A stretch of 45,342 nt of DNA from Burkholderiales bacterium (GCA_014860355.1 JACZJV010000160.1:1-45342); one strand, 5' to 3'; positions 26,493-36,072 are shown, counted from the first letter of the stretch. Notes: generated from the letters alone by a model not told the origin. Made by a program: numbers and translations.

Positions 26493-26614
26493 GCCGGGAT
26501 GATCATCAAAAAATTTCCGGCGCGGCCGGGAACGACGCGCGCTTATCTCCTACAATTGCTCCGGTCCGCGCCCGGGGATTTATAGCATGAACATCTGTCT
26601 TCAGGAGATCTCTG

Positions 26615-27370
26615 ATGAAAACGAACAAGGCATCGAGGCAAGACCGCCGCAGTTTTTTCCGCATCGCAGGCCTTGTCGCGGCGAGCGCCGCCCTGGCGAG
26701 CATGCCGCTCGCCGCGCGAGCTGCGGGTGCTGCCGCCCAAAAGTTGAAAATCGGGGTCATCGGATCCGGACGCGTCGGCGGCACGATCGGCGAACTCTGG
26801 GTGAACGCCGGATACGAGGTGATGTTTTCCTCGCTGGACCTGGAGCATGACAAAGCGCTGGCAGCGCGTCTGGGCGCCGGCGCGCGTGCCGGTACGAGCA
26901 GGCAGGCCGGAGCGTTCGGCGACGTCTTGTTCATCGCCGTGCCATATGCGGCGCTGCCGCAGGTGGGGCGCGATCTGGGGAACGCCCTGAAGGACAAGAT
27001 CGTGCTCGATGCCTGCAACCCGTTCCCGGGACGCGACGGCGAGATGGCGATCGAGGCCAGGGCCAAGGGTACCGGCATCGCCTCGCCGCAGTTCCTTCCT
27101 GGTGCGCGCCTGGTGCGCGCCTTCAATTGCGTCGGATACGCGAGCATGAGAAGCGAAGCGCATCGCGCCGGAGAGAGGCTGGGGATCCCGCTGGCGGGCG
27201 ACGATCCGGCGGCGATCCAGGTGGCCGTGCGCCTGGTTCAGGACGCCGGATTCGAACCGGTCGTGGTCGGCGGCCTGGCACGTGCAAAGGATTTCGATGC
27301 CGGCACGCCCATTTTCGGCATACCGATGACTGCAGCCGAAGTGCGCCGCACGCTCGGCATCGGTTCCTAG
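26615..27370 (+). CDS. Tat-exported NADP-binding protein (F420 reductase-like fold)
   Basis: This 251-residue protein has an N-terminal twin-arginine signal (RRSFFRIAG, hydrophobic stretch, ARAAG) followed by a Rossmann dinucleotide fold: KIGVIGSGRVGGTIGELW near 44-61, the second segment FIAVPYAALPQV, and LDACNPF. It belongs with the NADPH-dependent F420-oxidoreductase/NAD(P)-binding family, although Betaproteobacteria normally lack F420, so the true substrate is unknown. A clear ribosome site CAGGAGA precedes the ATG. The export signal on a nucleotide-binding oxidoreductase is typical for a cofactor-loaded periplasmic enzyme. Confidence 0.8.
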   Translation: MKTNKASRQDRRSFFRIAGLVAASAALASMPLAARAAGAAAQKLKIGVIGSGRVGGTIGELWVNAGYEVMFSSLDLEHDKALAARLGAGARAGTSRQAGAFGDVLFIAVPYAALPQVGRDLGNALKDKIVLDACNPFPGRDGEMAIEARAKGTGIASPQFLPGARLVRAFNCVGYASMRSEAHRAGERLGIPLAGDDPAAIQVAVRLVQDAGFEPVVVGGLARAKDFDAGTPIFGIPMTAAEVRRTLGIGS

Positions 27371-27431
27371 CTGCAATGGCGGATCGCGCGGCAGGCAGTC
27401 CCGGCAATAGAACGCCGAGCAAGGCGAGGCG

Positions 27432-28730
27432 TTGAACGAAGCGCTGATCCAGCGCTGGCTGCAACGGGTTGTGGCGCTGCGACCGGGAGAAGGGCGGGCG
27501 CTGGTCTGGTCGTTTGCCTATTTCTTCTGCCTGCTCGCTGGCTACTACGTGCTGCGGCCCCTGCGCGACGAAATGGGTATCGCGGGCGGCGTGCGCAATC
27601 TGCAATGGCTGTTTACGGCCACGTTTTTCGCGATGCTGGCCGCAGTGCCCCTGTTCGGCGCCATGGTCGCACGCCTGCCGCGCCGGCGCTTCATTCCGCT
27701 GGTCTACCAGTTCTTCGTCGCCAACATCGTGGTCTTCTGGCTGTTGCTCACGTTCGACCTAGGCAAAGTGCAGGTGGCGCGGGTGTTCTTCGTCTGGATC
27801 AGCGTATTCAATCTGTTCGCGGTGTCCGTGTTCTGGTCATTCATGGCGGACTTGTTTGCAAGCGAACAGGGCAAGCGGCTGTTCGGTTTCATCGCGGCAG
27901 GCGGTTCCGCAGGTGCGCTGCTGGGTCCGGCGCTGACCGTGGGGCTGGCACTGCCGCTGGGTCCGGTCAATCTGCTCTTGGTCGCGGCGCTGTTCCTGGA
28001 ACTGGCCGTGCTGTGCGCGCGGCGGCTGGAATCGGTCGCAGCACCGGCCGCGGGTGCGGCGCCGCCGCAGGCGGCGGGAACGACTGCGCTGGGCGGAACC
28101 TGGCTGGCAGGCATCGCAATGGTGCTGCGCTCGCCCTATCTCGCGGGGATCGCGCTTTGGGTAAGCCTGCTGTCGCTAGCCGGAACCTTCCTCTATTTTC
28201 AGCAGGCGAGCATCGTTGCCGCCGCCTCCGACGACCCGGCGGTGCGCACGCGCATTTTCGCCACCATCGATCTTTCAATCGGGGTGTTGACCATCCTGGT
28301 TCAGTTCTTTGCGACCGGCCGGCTGATGGCGCGCTTCGGCGTCGGCCGCGCGGCTGCCGTTCTCCCGCTGGTCTTTGCTCTGGGATTTCTGGCGCTGGCC
28401 GTTACGCCGATGCTGCTCGTGGTGATCGCGTTCCAGGCAATCCAGCGGACAGCCAATTTCGCACTGTCGAATCCGGCCCGGGAAGTCTTGTTTACGGTGC
28501 TCGAGCGCGAGGAGAAATACAAGGCCAAGAACGTGATCGACATCGTCGTTTTTCGCGGCGCGGACGCGGCCAGCGGCTGGCTGTTCGCGCTGCTGCGCGG
28601 AGCGGGCCTGGAGCTGTCGACGATATCGCTGGCGACCGTGCCGCTGGCGGGTGCGTGGCTCGCGCTTGCGCTTGCGCTCGGGCGAGCCCACGAGCACCGC
28701 GCCACGCACAAGCTCGCACTTCGCGCATGA
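27432..28730 (+). CDS. MFS-type transporter of the NTP/NDP-exchange-like group
   Basis: This 432-residue integral membrane protein has about twelve hydrophobic segments. Its N-terminal motif YYVLRPLRDEMG is characteristic of proteobacterial proteins annotated as MFS or NTP/NDP exchange (Tlc-like) transporters. A later loop has NPAREVLFTVLEREEKYKAKNVIDIVVFRG, also typical of that group. The start is a TTG (27432) with a GGCGAGG ribosome site. Free-living bacteria do not exchange ATP with a host, so the substrate is probably different. It starts 61 bases after the preceding gene. Confidence 0.8.
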   Translation: MNEALIQRWLQRVVALRPGEGRALVWSFAYFFCLLAGYYVLRPLRDEMGIAGGVRNLQWLFTATFFAMLAAVPLFGAMVARLPRRRFIPLVYQFFVANIVVFWLLLTFDLGKVQVARVFFVWISVFNLFAVSVFWSFMADLFASEQGKRLFGFIAAGGSAGALLGPALTVGLALPLGPVNLLLVAALFLELAVLCARRLESVAAPAAGAAPPQAAGTTALGGTWLAGIAMVLRSPYLAGIALWVSLLSLAGTFLYFQQASIVAAASDDPAVRTRIFATIDLSIGVLTILVQFFATGRLMARFGVGRAAAVLPLVFALGFLALAVTPMLLVVIAFQAIQRTANFALSNPAREVLFTVLEREEKYKAKNVIDIVVFRGADAASGWLFALLRGAGLELSTISLATVPLAGAWLALALALGRAHEHRATHKLALRA

Positions 28731-28785
28731 GCGCATGATGCGACAATAGTAATATTTCCGACGACACTTGGCGGAGGTACAAACC

Positions 28786-29880
28786 GTGAAACTCTCGAAG
28801 CTGGAGATCCGCCGACTGCGCGTGCGGCCGGTGGTGGTGCCGATGCGGCTGCCCTTGCAGACGAGCACGGGCGCGGTGAGCACGGCGCCGCTGGTGCTGA
28901 TCGACCTGGAGACCACGGCCGGGATTACCGGCCGCAGCTATCTGTTCGCGATCGGCAGGCCGCACCTGCGGCCCATCGTGGCGCTGGTCGAGGCGATGGC
29001 GGAGATAATCCGGGGCGATGCCGTCGCGCCCTTCGAAATCGAGCGCAAGCTGCGCCAAAAATACACCCTGCTCGGCGTGCACAACATCGTGCTGTTTGCA
29101 CTGGCCGGCATCGACATGGCAGCCTGGGACGCCTATGCGCAATCGCTGGCGCAGCCGCTGTGCAAGGTGCTCGGCGGAACCCCGCGTCCGGTGCGCGCAT
29201 ACAATTCCAAGGGTCTGGGCATCATGCCCTTGAAGAGTCTGGCGCGCGAAGCCGAGCAACTGCTGAAGGAAGACTTCTGCGCGCTCAAGCTGCGCCTGGG
29301 GCGGCCGGATCCGCAGGACGATATCGCCGCGCTGCGCGCGGTGAAGAAGGCGATCGGCCCGAAGGTCACGCTGATGTGCGACTTCAATCAGGCGCTTACG
29401 GTGAACGACGCGATCGGGCGCGGCCGCATGCTCGACGATGAGGGAGGGCTGCTCTGGATCGAGGAACCGACGCGCGCCGATGACTTCGAGGGCAATGGCC
29501 GCATTGCCGATGCGCTCGACACGCCGGTGCAGATAGGCGAGAACTTCATGGGAGCGGAACAAATGGCGCAGGCGCTCGCCGCAGGCGCCTGCGACTACGT
29601 CATGCCGGACGCGCAGCGCATCGGCGGGGTTACAGGGTGGATGCGCGCGGCGGCGCTGGCACAGGCGGCCGGCCTGGAGATGTCATCGCATCTGTTCCCG
29701 GAAATCAGCTGTCATCTGCTCGCGGTTACTCCGACTTGCCACTGGCTGGAATATGTCGATTGGGCCGAGCCGGTGCTGGCCGAACCGCTGGCGCTCAAGC
29801 ACAGCCACGTACTCGTTCCGGCAGCGCCCGGTACGGGAATCCGGTGGGACGAGAAAGCGGTGAAGAAGTACGCCGCGTAG
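28786..29880 (+). CDS. Enolase-superfamily enzyme (mandelate racemase group)
   Basis: This 364-residue protein starts at a GTG placed 7 bases after GGAGGT; an upstream in-frame TTG is less likely. It has the two-domain enolase-superfamily layout. Metal ligands are in CDFNQAL (D199), WIEEPT (E226) and GENF (E252). The basic residues are K168 in the KLR motif of the barrel and H302 in SSHLFPE, which is the mandelate-racemase type base. The usual K-x-K is K-x-R here. The enzyme probably abstracts an alpha proton from a carboxylate substrate. Ten bases separate it from the dioxygenase gene, forming a two-gene operon, perhaps for aromatic or hydroxy acid use. Confidence 0.88.
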   Translation: MKLSKLEIRRLRVRPVVVPMRLPLQTSTGAVSTAPLVLIDLETTAGITGRSYLFAIGRPHLRPIVALVEAMAEIIRGDAVAPFEIERKLRQKYTLLGVHNIVLFALAGIDMAAWDAYAQSLAQPLCKVLGGTPRPVRAYNSKGLGIMPLKSLAREAEQLLKEDFCALKLRLGRPDPQDDIAALRAVKKAIGPKVTLMCDFNQALTVNDAIGRGRMLDDEGGLLWIEEPTRADDFEGNGRIADALDTPVQIGENFMGAEQMAQALAAGACDYVMPDAQRIGGVTGWMRAAALAQAAGLEMSSHLFPEISCHLLAVTPTCHWLEYVDWAEPVLAEPLALKHSHVLVPAAPGTGIRWDEKAVKKYAA

Positions 29881-29889
29881 GAGACGACG

Positions 29890-30684
29890 ATGAACACGAC
29901 AGCGCGCATGCCGGTCATATTCTTCGGCCACGGCAGCCCCATGAACACCCTGGCTCGCAACCCGTATACGGAAGCGTGGCGCCAGCTTGGCGCAATGGTC
30001 CCCAGGCCGAAAGCGATCCTGGCGATATCCGCGCATTGGTACACACGCGGCACGTCGGTAACCGCTATGGCCAGTCCGAAGACGATACATGATTTTCGCG
30101 GCTTCCCGCAGGCCCTGTTCGATATTCAATACCCGGCCCGTGGCGATCCTGCACTGGCCGCGCGCGTGCGCGAACTGCTTGCGCCGGTCGAGGTAGGGCT
30201 CGATCAAACCTGGGGCCTGGACCACGGCACCTGGTCGGTACTGGTGCACGCTTATCCGGATGCCGGCATACCCGTGGTGCAATTGAGCATGGACGCTACC
30301 AAGCCTGCCGGTTTTCACTATGACCTCGGCCGGAGCCTGGCGCCGCTGCGCGATGAGCAGGTGCTGATCGTCGGCAGCGGCAACGTCGTGCACAACCTGA
30401 TGCTGATGCAGCGCGGCGTAGGCGCGCCTGCCTATGAGTGGGCCCGGCGGTTCAACGAGGCGGTACGCGCTGCGCTCGCCTCCGCCGATCATCAGTCGCT
30501 GGTCGAATTCGAACGCCTGGGAGAGGATGCGCGCCTGGCGGTGCCCACGCCCGAGCATTACCTGCCCTTGCTCTACATAGCCGGGCTGCAGGCGGAAGGC
30601 GAGACCATGGCGTTCGTCGTGGACGGATACGAGGCCGGTTCCCTGGGGATGCTGAGCGTGGCCGCAGGCATGTCCGCAGGTTAG
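29890..30684 (+). CDS. ygiD: 4,5-DOPA-extradiol-type dioxygenase (LigB superfamily)
   Basis: This 264-residue protein matches the YgiD/DODA family: GHGSP (H14), AISAHWYT (H49), HDFRGFP, SGNVVHNL (H168) and PTPEHYLPL (H223). These histidines form the metal site. The family performs extradiol ring opening of catechols such as DOPA; the natural substrate in bacteria is mostly unknown. The ribosome site AGGAGA overlaps the stop of the enolase-superfamily gene, indicating coupled translation. Confidence 0.9.
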   Translation: MNTTARMPVIFFGHGSPMNTLARNPYTEAWRQLGAMVPRPKAILAISAHWYTRGTSVTAMASPKTIHDFRGFPQALFDIQYPARGDPALAARVRELLAPVEVGLDQTWGLDHGTWSVLVHAYPDAGIPVVQLSMDATKPAGFHYDLGRSLAPLRDEQVLIVGSGNVVHNLMLMQRGVGAPAYEWARRFNEAVRAALASADHQSLVEFERLGEDARLAVPTPEHYLPLLYIAGLQAEGETMAFVVDGYEAGSLGMLSVAAGMSAG

Positions 30685-30852
30685 ACGCGCTGCACGCGCC
30701 GCGCGGATTCTGCGCGTCCATGCTCATAGGGGCGTCGCCACCGCGCCCGGACAAGTGCGGCCTGCTGGCTGGGCGCACCCGGCTGCTGCGATTGTAGGCG
30801 ATAATGCGCTGTAGCAATTGGTCCGGCGCGTCTATTCATTGGAGGGAGCAGC

Positions 30853-31656
30853 ATGCGGGTGCGGGCAGTTTGTGCGGTGGTACTGGCTCTGTTGGCGGGT
30901 TCGGCCTTCGCAGGCGATATCGAGGACGGCTTGAAGTTCTATCAAGACCAGGATTATGCAAAGGCGGCAAGTTCCTGGAAGAAAGCGGCCGTGCAGGGGG
31001 ACGCGGCAGCGCAAGCCGCCTTGGGCGTGCTCTACGAAAAGGGGCAGGGGGTTGAGCAGAACAGCGCGGAGGCCATGTCCTGGTATCGGAAGTCGGCGGA
31101 TCAAGGCAATGCCGCGGCGCAAACCAACCTGGGTTTCATGTACGAAAAGGGGCAGGGGGCCGCCAAGGACGACAAGCAGGCGGTGTACTGGTACCGCAAG
31201 GCCGCCGAACAGGGGGTGGCCGAAGCCCAATTCAATCTCGGCAGGATGTACCAGACCGGGCAGGGTGTGGCGCAGGACTATGCGCAGGCCGCATCCTGGT
31301 TCCTTAAGGCGGGAGATCAGGGCCACACTTCGGCGCAGTCGGCGCTGGGTCTCATGCATGAAACGGGTCAGGGCGTGGCGCGGGACTACAAGCAGGCGGT
31401 GTACTGGTACCAGAAGGCGGCGGAAAACGGGGATTCAAGGGCGCAATTTGACCTCGGCCGCATCTACGAGACCGGGCAGAAGGACGTGCCGATCGACTAT
31501 ATCGAGGCGCACAAATGGTGGAACATCGCCGCCACGAACGGGGAAGAAAGAGCGCGAAAAAGCCGCCTCCTGGTGGAGCGTCTGATGAAACCGGAGCAGA
31601 TCGCGGAGGCGAAGCGGCGCGCCGACGCATGGATGAAGGCGCACGAGAATAAATAG
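30853..31656 (+). CDS. Secreted Sel1-repeat protein
   Basis: This 267-residue protein has a signal peptide (MRVRAVCAVVLALLAGSAFAG) and about five Sel1 repeats of 36 residues (for example AMSWYRKSADQGNAAAQTNLG), ending with a helical tail. It starts 13 bases after GGAGGG. It is predicted to be periplasmic and to work in protein-protein contacts. It resembles the island Sel1 protein but is much more diverged at DNA level. Confidence 0.88.
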   Translation: MRVRAVCAVVLALLAGSAFAGDIEDGLKFYQDQDYAKAASSWKKAAVQGDAAAQAALGVLYEKGQGVEQNSAEAMSWYRKSADQGNAAAQTNLGFMYEKGQGAAKDDKQAVYWYRKAAEQGVAEAQFNLGRMYQTGQGVAQDYAQAASWFLKAGDQGHTSAQSALGLMHETGQGVARDYKQAVYWYQKAAENGDSRAQFDLGRIYETGQKDVPIDYIEAHKWWNIAATNGEERARKSRLLVERLMKPEQIAEAKRRADAWMKAHENK

Positions 31657-31710
31657 GCGGCCGCTGCAGAACTGTTCAATCAGCAGCTGAACTGGGACGC
31701 TCCAGGCCGG

Positions 31711-31744
31711 GCATTTCCCCGGGTCCCGATGACCCGGGAAGTGC
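31711..31744. terminator. Bidirectional hairpin between convergent genes
   Basis: The sequence gcatttccccgggtc at 31711-31725 pairs with gacccgggaagtgc at 31731-31744, with one bulge and a 5-base loop. It is a strong GC-rich stem located between the stops of the convergent Sel1 gene and the decarboxylase gene. There is no T tract on either side, so termination may need Rho. Confidence 0.5.
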
Positions 31745-31778
31745 AAGGACAGGCGGGGAAACGCGGCGCATCGCGCTT

Positions 31779-33398
31779 CTATGCGCGCTTGCTCTTGACA
31801 CCTTCGACAAAGCGCGCCAGCGTCGGCGACATCGCGCCGCGCGCGACCATGGCCTCGATCAGCTGAAAGCGTCCGCGCCGGCCATGCGCGGCGCCCAGCG
31901 CCTGCGCCAGTTCGGCGCGGGAGCGCACACGCACTCCCTCTCCACCCAAGGCGGCGGCCGCTTGCGCGAAGCGCCACTGGTCGAGGTTGTTGAATTTCGA
32001 TTCGGGCTGAAACGCGCGCAGCATTTCCCAGCTGGCATTGTTGATGAGCAGCACGATCGGATCCCAGCCGTAGCGGGCGCAATTGCCCAGCTCCCATCCG
32101 GTCATCTGGAACGCGCCGTCGCCGACGATGATCAGCGGCCGCTGCCCCGTCGCCGCCTGCAGCCCGAGTCCTGCGGGAACCCCGAATCCCATCGTCGCAT
32201 AGTAGCCCGGCGCCAGCAGCGCGGTATGTTCGACGTCCATGGCAAGGAACATGCAGTCGCCGATGTCGGTTGCGATCGGCATCTTGCCGTGCGCATCCAT
32301 CAGGTCGTTGATGGCGGTCGCGATGTCCAGGGGCGTGATCGGCGCATCGTCGGCCGGCAACCCGCGCGGATAGCTCGCGGCTGCATGGCCGTGAGTGAGG
32401 GCAGCGCGTGACGGCAGGCGCGCCAGCAGGGTGTCGACCAGCGGTCCCAGCGGGATCTCGGGATAGACGTGATGGCCGATGTTCACTCGCCGGTCGAGTG
32501 CCTGGATCGACATGCGCAGGTCGATATGCATGGCGGACACGCCGAGGTTGGTGTCGGAGACGATCACGCCGAGCAGGAACAGCGAATCGGAGTGTTCGAC
32601 CAGGTCGGTGATCGCAGGCAGTCCGGCAACGCCGATGTAAGTTCCGAGCAGCGGGGCGTCGGTGCCTGCCAGCAGGCCGCGACCGAGCAGGCTGGTGACC
32701 ACCGGCAGCCCCAGGCGGCGGGCGAGTTCGGCGACTTTTTCCTCAAGTCCGAAACGGCGTACCTCGACCCCTATCATCAGCACGGGCGAACGCGCTGCGT
32801 GCAGGCGCGCGAGAATCTCGTCCGCGCAGGCGGCCAGCGCCTCGGGGTCGTGCGCGGGCTCGCCTGCGGCAAACACCGGTTCGCAGGGCACGCTCACCAT
32901 GTCGCGCGGCAGCTCCAGATATACCGGCTGCGAATTGCTCAGGCAGGCGCGCAGCACGCGCGCAATCTCGGTCGGTGCGGCGCGCGCGTCGGTCAGGCAC
33001 GCTTGTGCGCAGGTGATTTCCTGGTATATGCGGTATTGCGAGTCCAGCGACTTCGCCTGGTGATGCAGCAACAGGCCGCGCTGCGCCTCGCCTTTGCCCG
33101 GGGCCCCCGAGACGACTACCACAGGTGATTTTTCGGCAAATGCGGCTGCGATCGGATTGACCATATTGAGCGCGCCGGCGCCGTAGGTCACCGCCGCGAC
33201 ACCCAGCCCGGGGTGGATGCGTGCAGCAGCGTCCGCAGCGAAGCCGACCGCCGGTTCATGGCTCAGCGTGTACAGCGGCAGTATGCCGGACTCTTCGATA
33301 ACCTTGAAAAACGGCAGCGCGTAGTCTCCGGGAATGCCGAAGATCTCGCGCGCGCCATGCGCTTTGAGTGCATGCAGCAGCGCTTCGGACAGATTCAT
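31779..33398 (-). CDS. Thiamine diphosphate-dependent decarboxylase (indolepyruvate/phenylpyruvate decarboxylase-like)
   Basis: The protein is 539 residues in the three-domain ThDP decarboxylase layout. The cofactor-activating glutamate is in TLSHEPAVGF (E48). The ThDP-magnesium motif runs from GDG at 426-428 to NN near 453. It has FGIPGDYALPFF near the start, a pattern shared by indolepyruvate, phenylpyruvate and pyruvate decarboxylases. Substrate specificity cannot be assigned; acetolactate synthase is less likely because no small subunit gene is nearby. It converges with the Sel1 gene and diverges from the methyltransferase. Confidence 0.85.
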   Translation of the reverse strand: MNLSEALLHALKAHGAREIFGIPGDYALPFFKVIEESGILPLYTLSHEPAVGFAADAAARIHPGLGVAAVTYGAGALNMVNPIAAAFAEKSPVVVVSGAPGKGEAQRGLLLHHQAKSLDSQYRIYQEITCAQACLTDARAAPTEIARVLRACLSNSQPVYLELPRDMVSVPCEPVFAAGEPAHDPEALAACADEILARLHAARSPVLMIGVEVRRFGLEEKVAELARRLGLPVVTSLLGRGLLAGTDAPLLGTYIGVAGLPAITDLVEHSDSLFLLGVIVSDTNLGVSAMHIDLRMSIQALDRRVNIGHHVYPEIPLGPLVDTLLARLPSRAALTHGHAAASYPRGLPADDAPITPLDIATAINDLMDAHGKMPIATDIGDCMFLAMDVEHTALLAPGYYATMGFGVPAGLGLQAATGQRPLIIVGDGAFQMTGWELGNCARYGWDPIVLLINNASWEMLRAFQPESKFNNLDQWRFAQAAAALGGEGVRVRSRAELAQALGAAHGRRGRFQLIEAMVARGAMSPTLARFVEGVKSKRA

Positions 33399-33447
33399 GC
33401 TGTTCCCCTATATCAGGTGCTCGCGCTCGGCTTTGCGGCGCCGATAC

Positions 33448-33588
33448 TTACCCACAGATTCTGTGGATAACCCTGTGGATTCCCGCCGCGATGAATTTCG
33501 CATGTGCCGGAAGAGGCAGAAAATATTGCCGGTGACCAAAAATTGGGCGCACCGGAAAGAACAATTTCGAACTGGTCCGTTCGGACCA
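33448..33588. promoter_or_regulatory. DnaA-box-like sites and a hairpin in the 497-base divergent gap (33399-33895)
   Basis: The gap contains a perfect DnaA box in reverse orientation (tgtggataa, 33462-33470), a near match ttacccaca (33448-33456) and a related tgtggat at 33474-33480. A hairpin tggtccg-tt-cggacca lies at 33573-33588. These may be operators for the decarboxylase or methyltransferase. The region lacks the AT-rich segment of an origin. I see no gene in the rest of the gap. Confidence 0.4.
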
Positions 33589-33895
33589 TGCCATATGCAT
33601 GAGTCGTGCGCCCTTGCTTCATGCGCGACCACGAGTGCATTTCAAAACGAGGGGATAATGCCGCCGATGCTCCCCTGAGTCAGCGGCCAATCCGGCAATT
33701 CCGGACATGGCCTCCGAACCGTTCGCCGCAACCTGAACGGCGTCCCGCGACTCGCATCATCGCCTCATTGTCCTGGGTGCGCAAGGTTTGCACCGCGGCT
33801 TGCGGGCGCCGCGGATATCCCCTGATATGATTGCAGTATGCGCAGTCCGATTGCAAAGGCCGGTGCCTTCCGGCTCGCGTGCAGGAGTTCCATTG

Positions 33896-34546
33896 ATGAG
33901 CGATCCGAAAAGCGGTCCGCCCGAAGAGCGCTCTCTCGAGCAGGCGCTGGTGCGCTGGGAAGCGCGCTTCAGCGTAGGTGAATATCTGTTCGGAGAGCGT
34001 CCAAACGCTTATCTGGCTTCCAAAGCCGCGCTGCTCGCCAGGGGCGGCCGCGCGCTGTCGATCGCCGACGGCGAAGGCCGCAACAGCGTCTGGCTGGCCG
34101 AGCAGGGACTGCGCGTCGATGCCTTCGATTTCTCGCCCACGGCCGTGGCCAAGGCCGAGCGACTCGCGCTGAAGCGCGGGGTGCACGTCCGCTTCCACGT
34201 ATCCGAGACCTTTGCCTGGAGCTGGGAGCCTTGCGCCTACGATCTGGTTGCCGCGATATTCATTCAGTTTGCGTCGCCGGCCGTGCGCCAGAGGCTGTTT
34301 GCGCTGATCAAGCAGACGCTGAAGCCGGGCGGACTTCTCATCCTTCAGGGGTATCGCACGGAACAATTGGCGTATGGCACCGGCGGCCCCCCCGAAGCAG
34401 ACCACCTCTATACCGAAGCCATGATCCGTACAGCGCTGAACGACATGGATATCATCGAACTTCGCTGCTACGACGAACATGTCGATGAAGGCAAAGGCCA
34501 CGCAGGCCCTTCGGCGCTGATGGGAGTGCTGGCACGCAAACGCTAG
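33896..34546 (+). CDS. SAM-dependent methyltransferase (TehB-like class I)
   Basis: This 216-residue protein starts at the ATG 8 bases after GCAGGAG; a longer frame upstream is rejected. Motif I is SIADGEGRNSVWLAEQG, followed by VDAFDFSPTAVAKAERLA, and the C-terminal half has LKPGGLLILQGY. It is a small class I methyltransferase of the TehB/tellurite-resistance type, cytoplasmic; the substrate is unknown. Confidence 0.85.
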   Translation: MSDPKSGPPEERSLEQALVRWEARFSVGEYLFGERPNAYLASKAALLARGGRALSIADGEGRNSVWLAEQGLRVDAFDFSPTAVAKAERLALKRGVHVRFHVSETFAWSWEPCAYDLVAAIFIQFASPAVRQRLFALIKQTLKPGGLLILQGYRTEQLAYGTGGPPEADHLYTEAMIRTALNDMDIIELRCYDEHVDEGKGHAGPSALMGVLARKR

Positions 34547-34547
34547 C

Positions 34548-34593
34548 GCGCGCGGCATCGATCGTCGACCGGAGCCGTGCGTGCCGCCCGCGC
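34548..34593. terminator. GC-rich hairpin between convergent genes
   Basis: The sequence gcgcgcggca at 34548-34557 pairs with tgccg (34582-34586) and cgcgc (34589-34593) with a two-base bulge. It fills the 48-base gap between the methyltransferase and universal stress protein stops, so it could terminate both. There is no T tract. Confidence 0.4.
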
Positions 34594-34594
34594 A

Positions 34595-35038
34595 TTATCT
34601 GACGATCAGCACCGGAATCGTCGTGTGGCTCAGCACTTTCTGCGTTTCGCTCCCCATGAGAATACCGGATATGCCGCGGCGTCCGTGCGAGGCCATTACG
34701 ATCAGGTCACAGTGCTGCTCGCTGGCAATGCGGATGATGGCTTCGTAGGCCGAGTAACCCGCGACGAACGCCGTCTCCGCTTGCGTTCCCTTCGTTGCGG
34801 CTAACTCCAGGGCGGCGTCGAGCAGCCTGCGCTCTTCGTCCTCGATCTCCTGCATCACCCGTTTCCCGCCCAGTTCGCGCATGGCGCCGCCTTCGACATG
34901 GTGCGGAGACTCCAGCGGGGATCTGACGTGTAGCAGCAGCAGCTGCGCCCCCAGGGATTGCGCGAGCTGAGCGGCGGTCGCGACCGCTCGATTGGAAAAG
35001 CCGGAGCCGTCAGTGGGTACCAGGATTTTTTTGAACAT
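34595..35038 (-). CDS. Universal stress protein (UspA family)
   Basis: This 147-residue protein has the UspA fold signature: KKILVPTDGSGFSNRA at the N-terminus, LLLLHVRSP, and at the C-terminus CDLIVMASHGRRGISG followed by LMGSETQKVLSHT and PVLIV. The Gly-rich loop suggests the ATP-binding subtype. It is cytoplasmic and usually induced by stress or starvation. Confidence 0.92.
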   Translation of the reverse strand: MFKKILVPTDGSGFSNRAVATAAQLAQSLGAQLLLLHVRSPLESPHHVEGGAMRELGGKRVMQEIEDEERRLLDAALELAATKGTQAETAFVAGYSAYEAIIRIASEQHCDLIVMASHGRRGISGILMGSETQKVLSHTTIPVLIVR

Positions 35039-35213
35039 GAGAGGTCTTCCATAAGCGCAACACTATAAGTATCTGCAGGACAGGCAAAAGATATGCTCTG
35101 GTTCGTCAGTTTCGATAGCGTCTCCAAGAATTCGCTTCAAAGCGAGGGAATGCCTTCCCCTCATGCTGCTCCGTTATCCTGGCCCCTTGCAAATCTCATT
35201 TTGCGCCTGGTCC

Positions 35214-35642
35214 TCAGACTACAGGCGGGAATCCGTAGTTGGGCGGCGCCGCTTTGCGTCCTCCCGCCTGCAAACAGGTTTCGACCGTCTGCAACAGCTG
35301 TTCGCGCGTAATCGGTTTCATCAAGAAATCCGCGGCGCCGAGTTCCACCGCCCTGGCCATGATGTTGCTGTCGCTGCGGCCGGAAACAAAAACCACCGGG
35401 ATAGACGCCGATTTCGCATCGGCCTGCATCAGCGAGAACAATTCGAGGCCGTTCAGAAACGGCATGCTGATGTCGCACAGGACCAGGGCGGGCGGGTTCG
35501 CGAGCACCGCCTTGCCGCCTTCGATGCCATCCTCCGCGACTTCGGCGGCGTAGCCCGCGGCCGTAAGGTGCATGCGCAGAACGTCGGCGAATTCCAGATC
35601 GTCGTCTATGATCAAAATGCGGATGGTGCTGCGGTCCGGCAT
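35214..35642 (-). CDS. Stand-alone response regulator receiver protein
   Basis: This 142-residue protein contains only a CheY-like receiver domain: acidic pocket D13-D15, phospho-acceptor D57 in CDISMPFLNG, S88 and K110 in LMKPI. It has no output domain; the tail (GGRKAAPPNYGFPPVV) is short and disordered. It likely acts by protein contact in a phosphorelay. No histidine kinase is nearby. Confidence 0.9.
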   Translation of the reverse strand: MPDRSTIRILIIDDDLEFADVLRMHLTAAGYAAEVAEDGIEGGKAVLANPPALVLCDISMPFLNGLELFSLMQADAKSASIPVVFVSGRSDSNIMARAVELGAADFLMKPITREQLLQTVETCLQAGGRKAAPPNYGFPPVV

Positions 35643-36072
35643 AAGCTGGCTGCAATCCTGGGGTACAGGTGTACCGTGTCGCCAAAAATGTAGTCTGGCG
35701 ACGTAACAAAGTCAATGTTGCCTGCCGACGCCTCGCGCGATGGGCGCATGCGCGCATTTCAAACCCAAAGTCATGCCGCTCCGCGCACTCCGGAAGCATC
35801 GCCGTGGCGGCTTTTCAGCAAGCGGGTGGCGATCCCCCGGCGGCGCCGGCGAATGCGGACGCTTGGTGCCTGCCGGCGCTCGCAGGCAGGGTGGAAATCG
35901 TTTCCATAGAGGACATGGGCCATGTCTAGTCCAGCCGGCGCTGAATTGGCAACGCGCAAAGGGATTATATATGCCGCCACGCCGGCACCGGAAGTCCTTG
36001 ATTGCGGGCTTAGTCCGAGCGCGTTTAATGGTAGATTGATCTCAAATCCAAATTCTTGTGCGCTGGCCAATA
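35643..36072. other. 430-base divergent gap with no supported gene
   Basis: The gap lies between the receiver protein gene (minus strand) and the secreted protein gene (plus strand). Several short overlapping frames exist, but none has coding signature or a ribosome site. I see no RNA gene, long palindrome or clear promoter. Confidence 0.5.
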
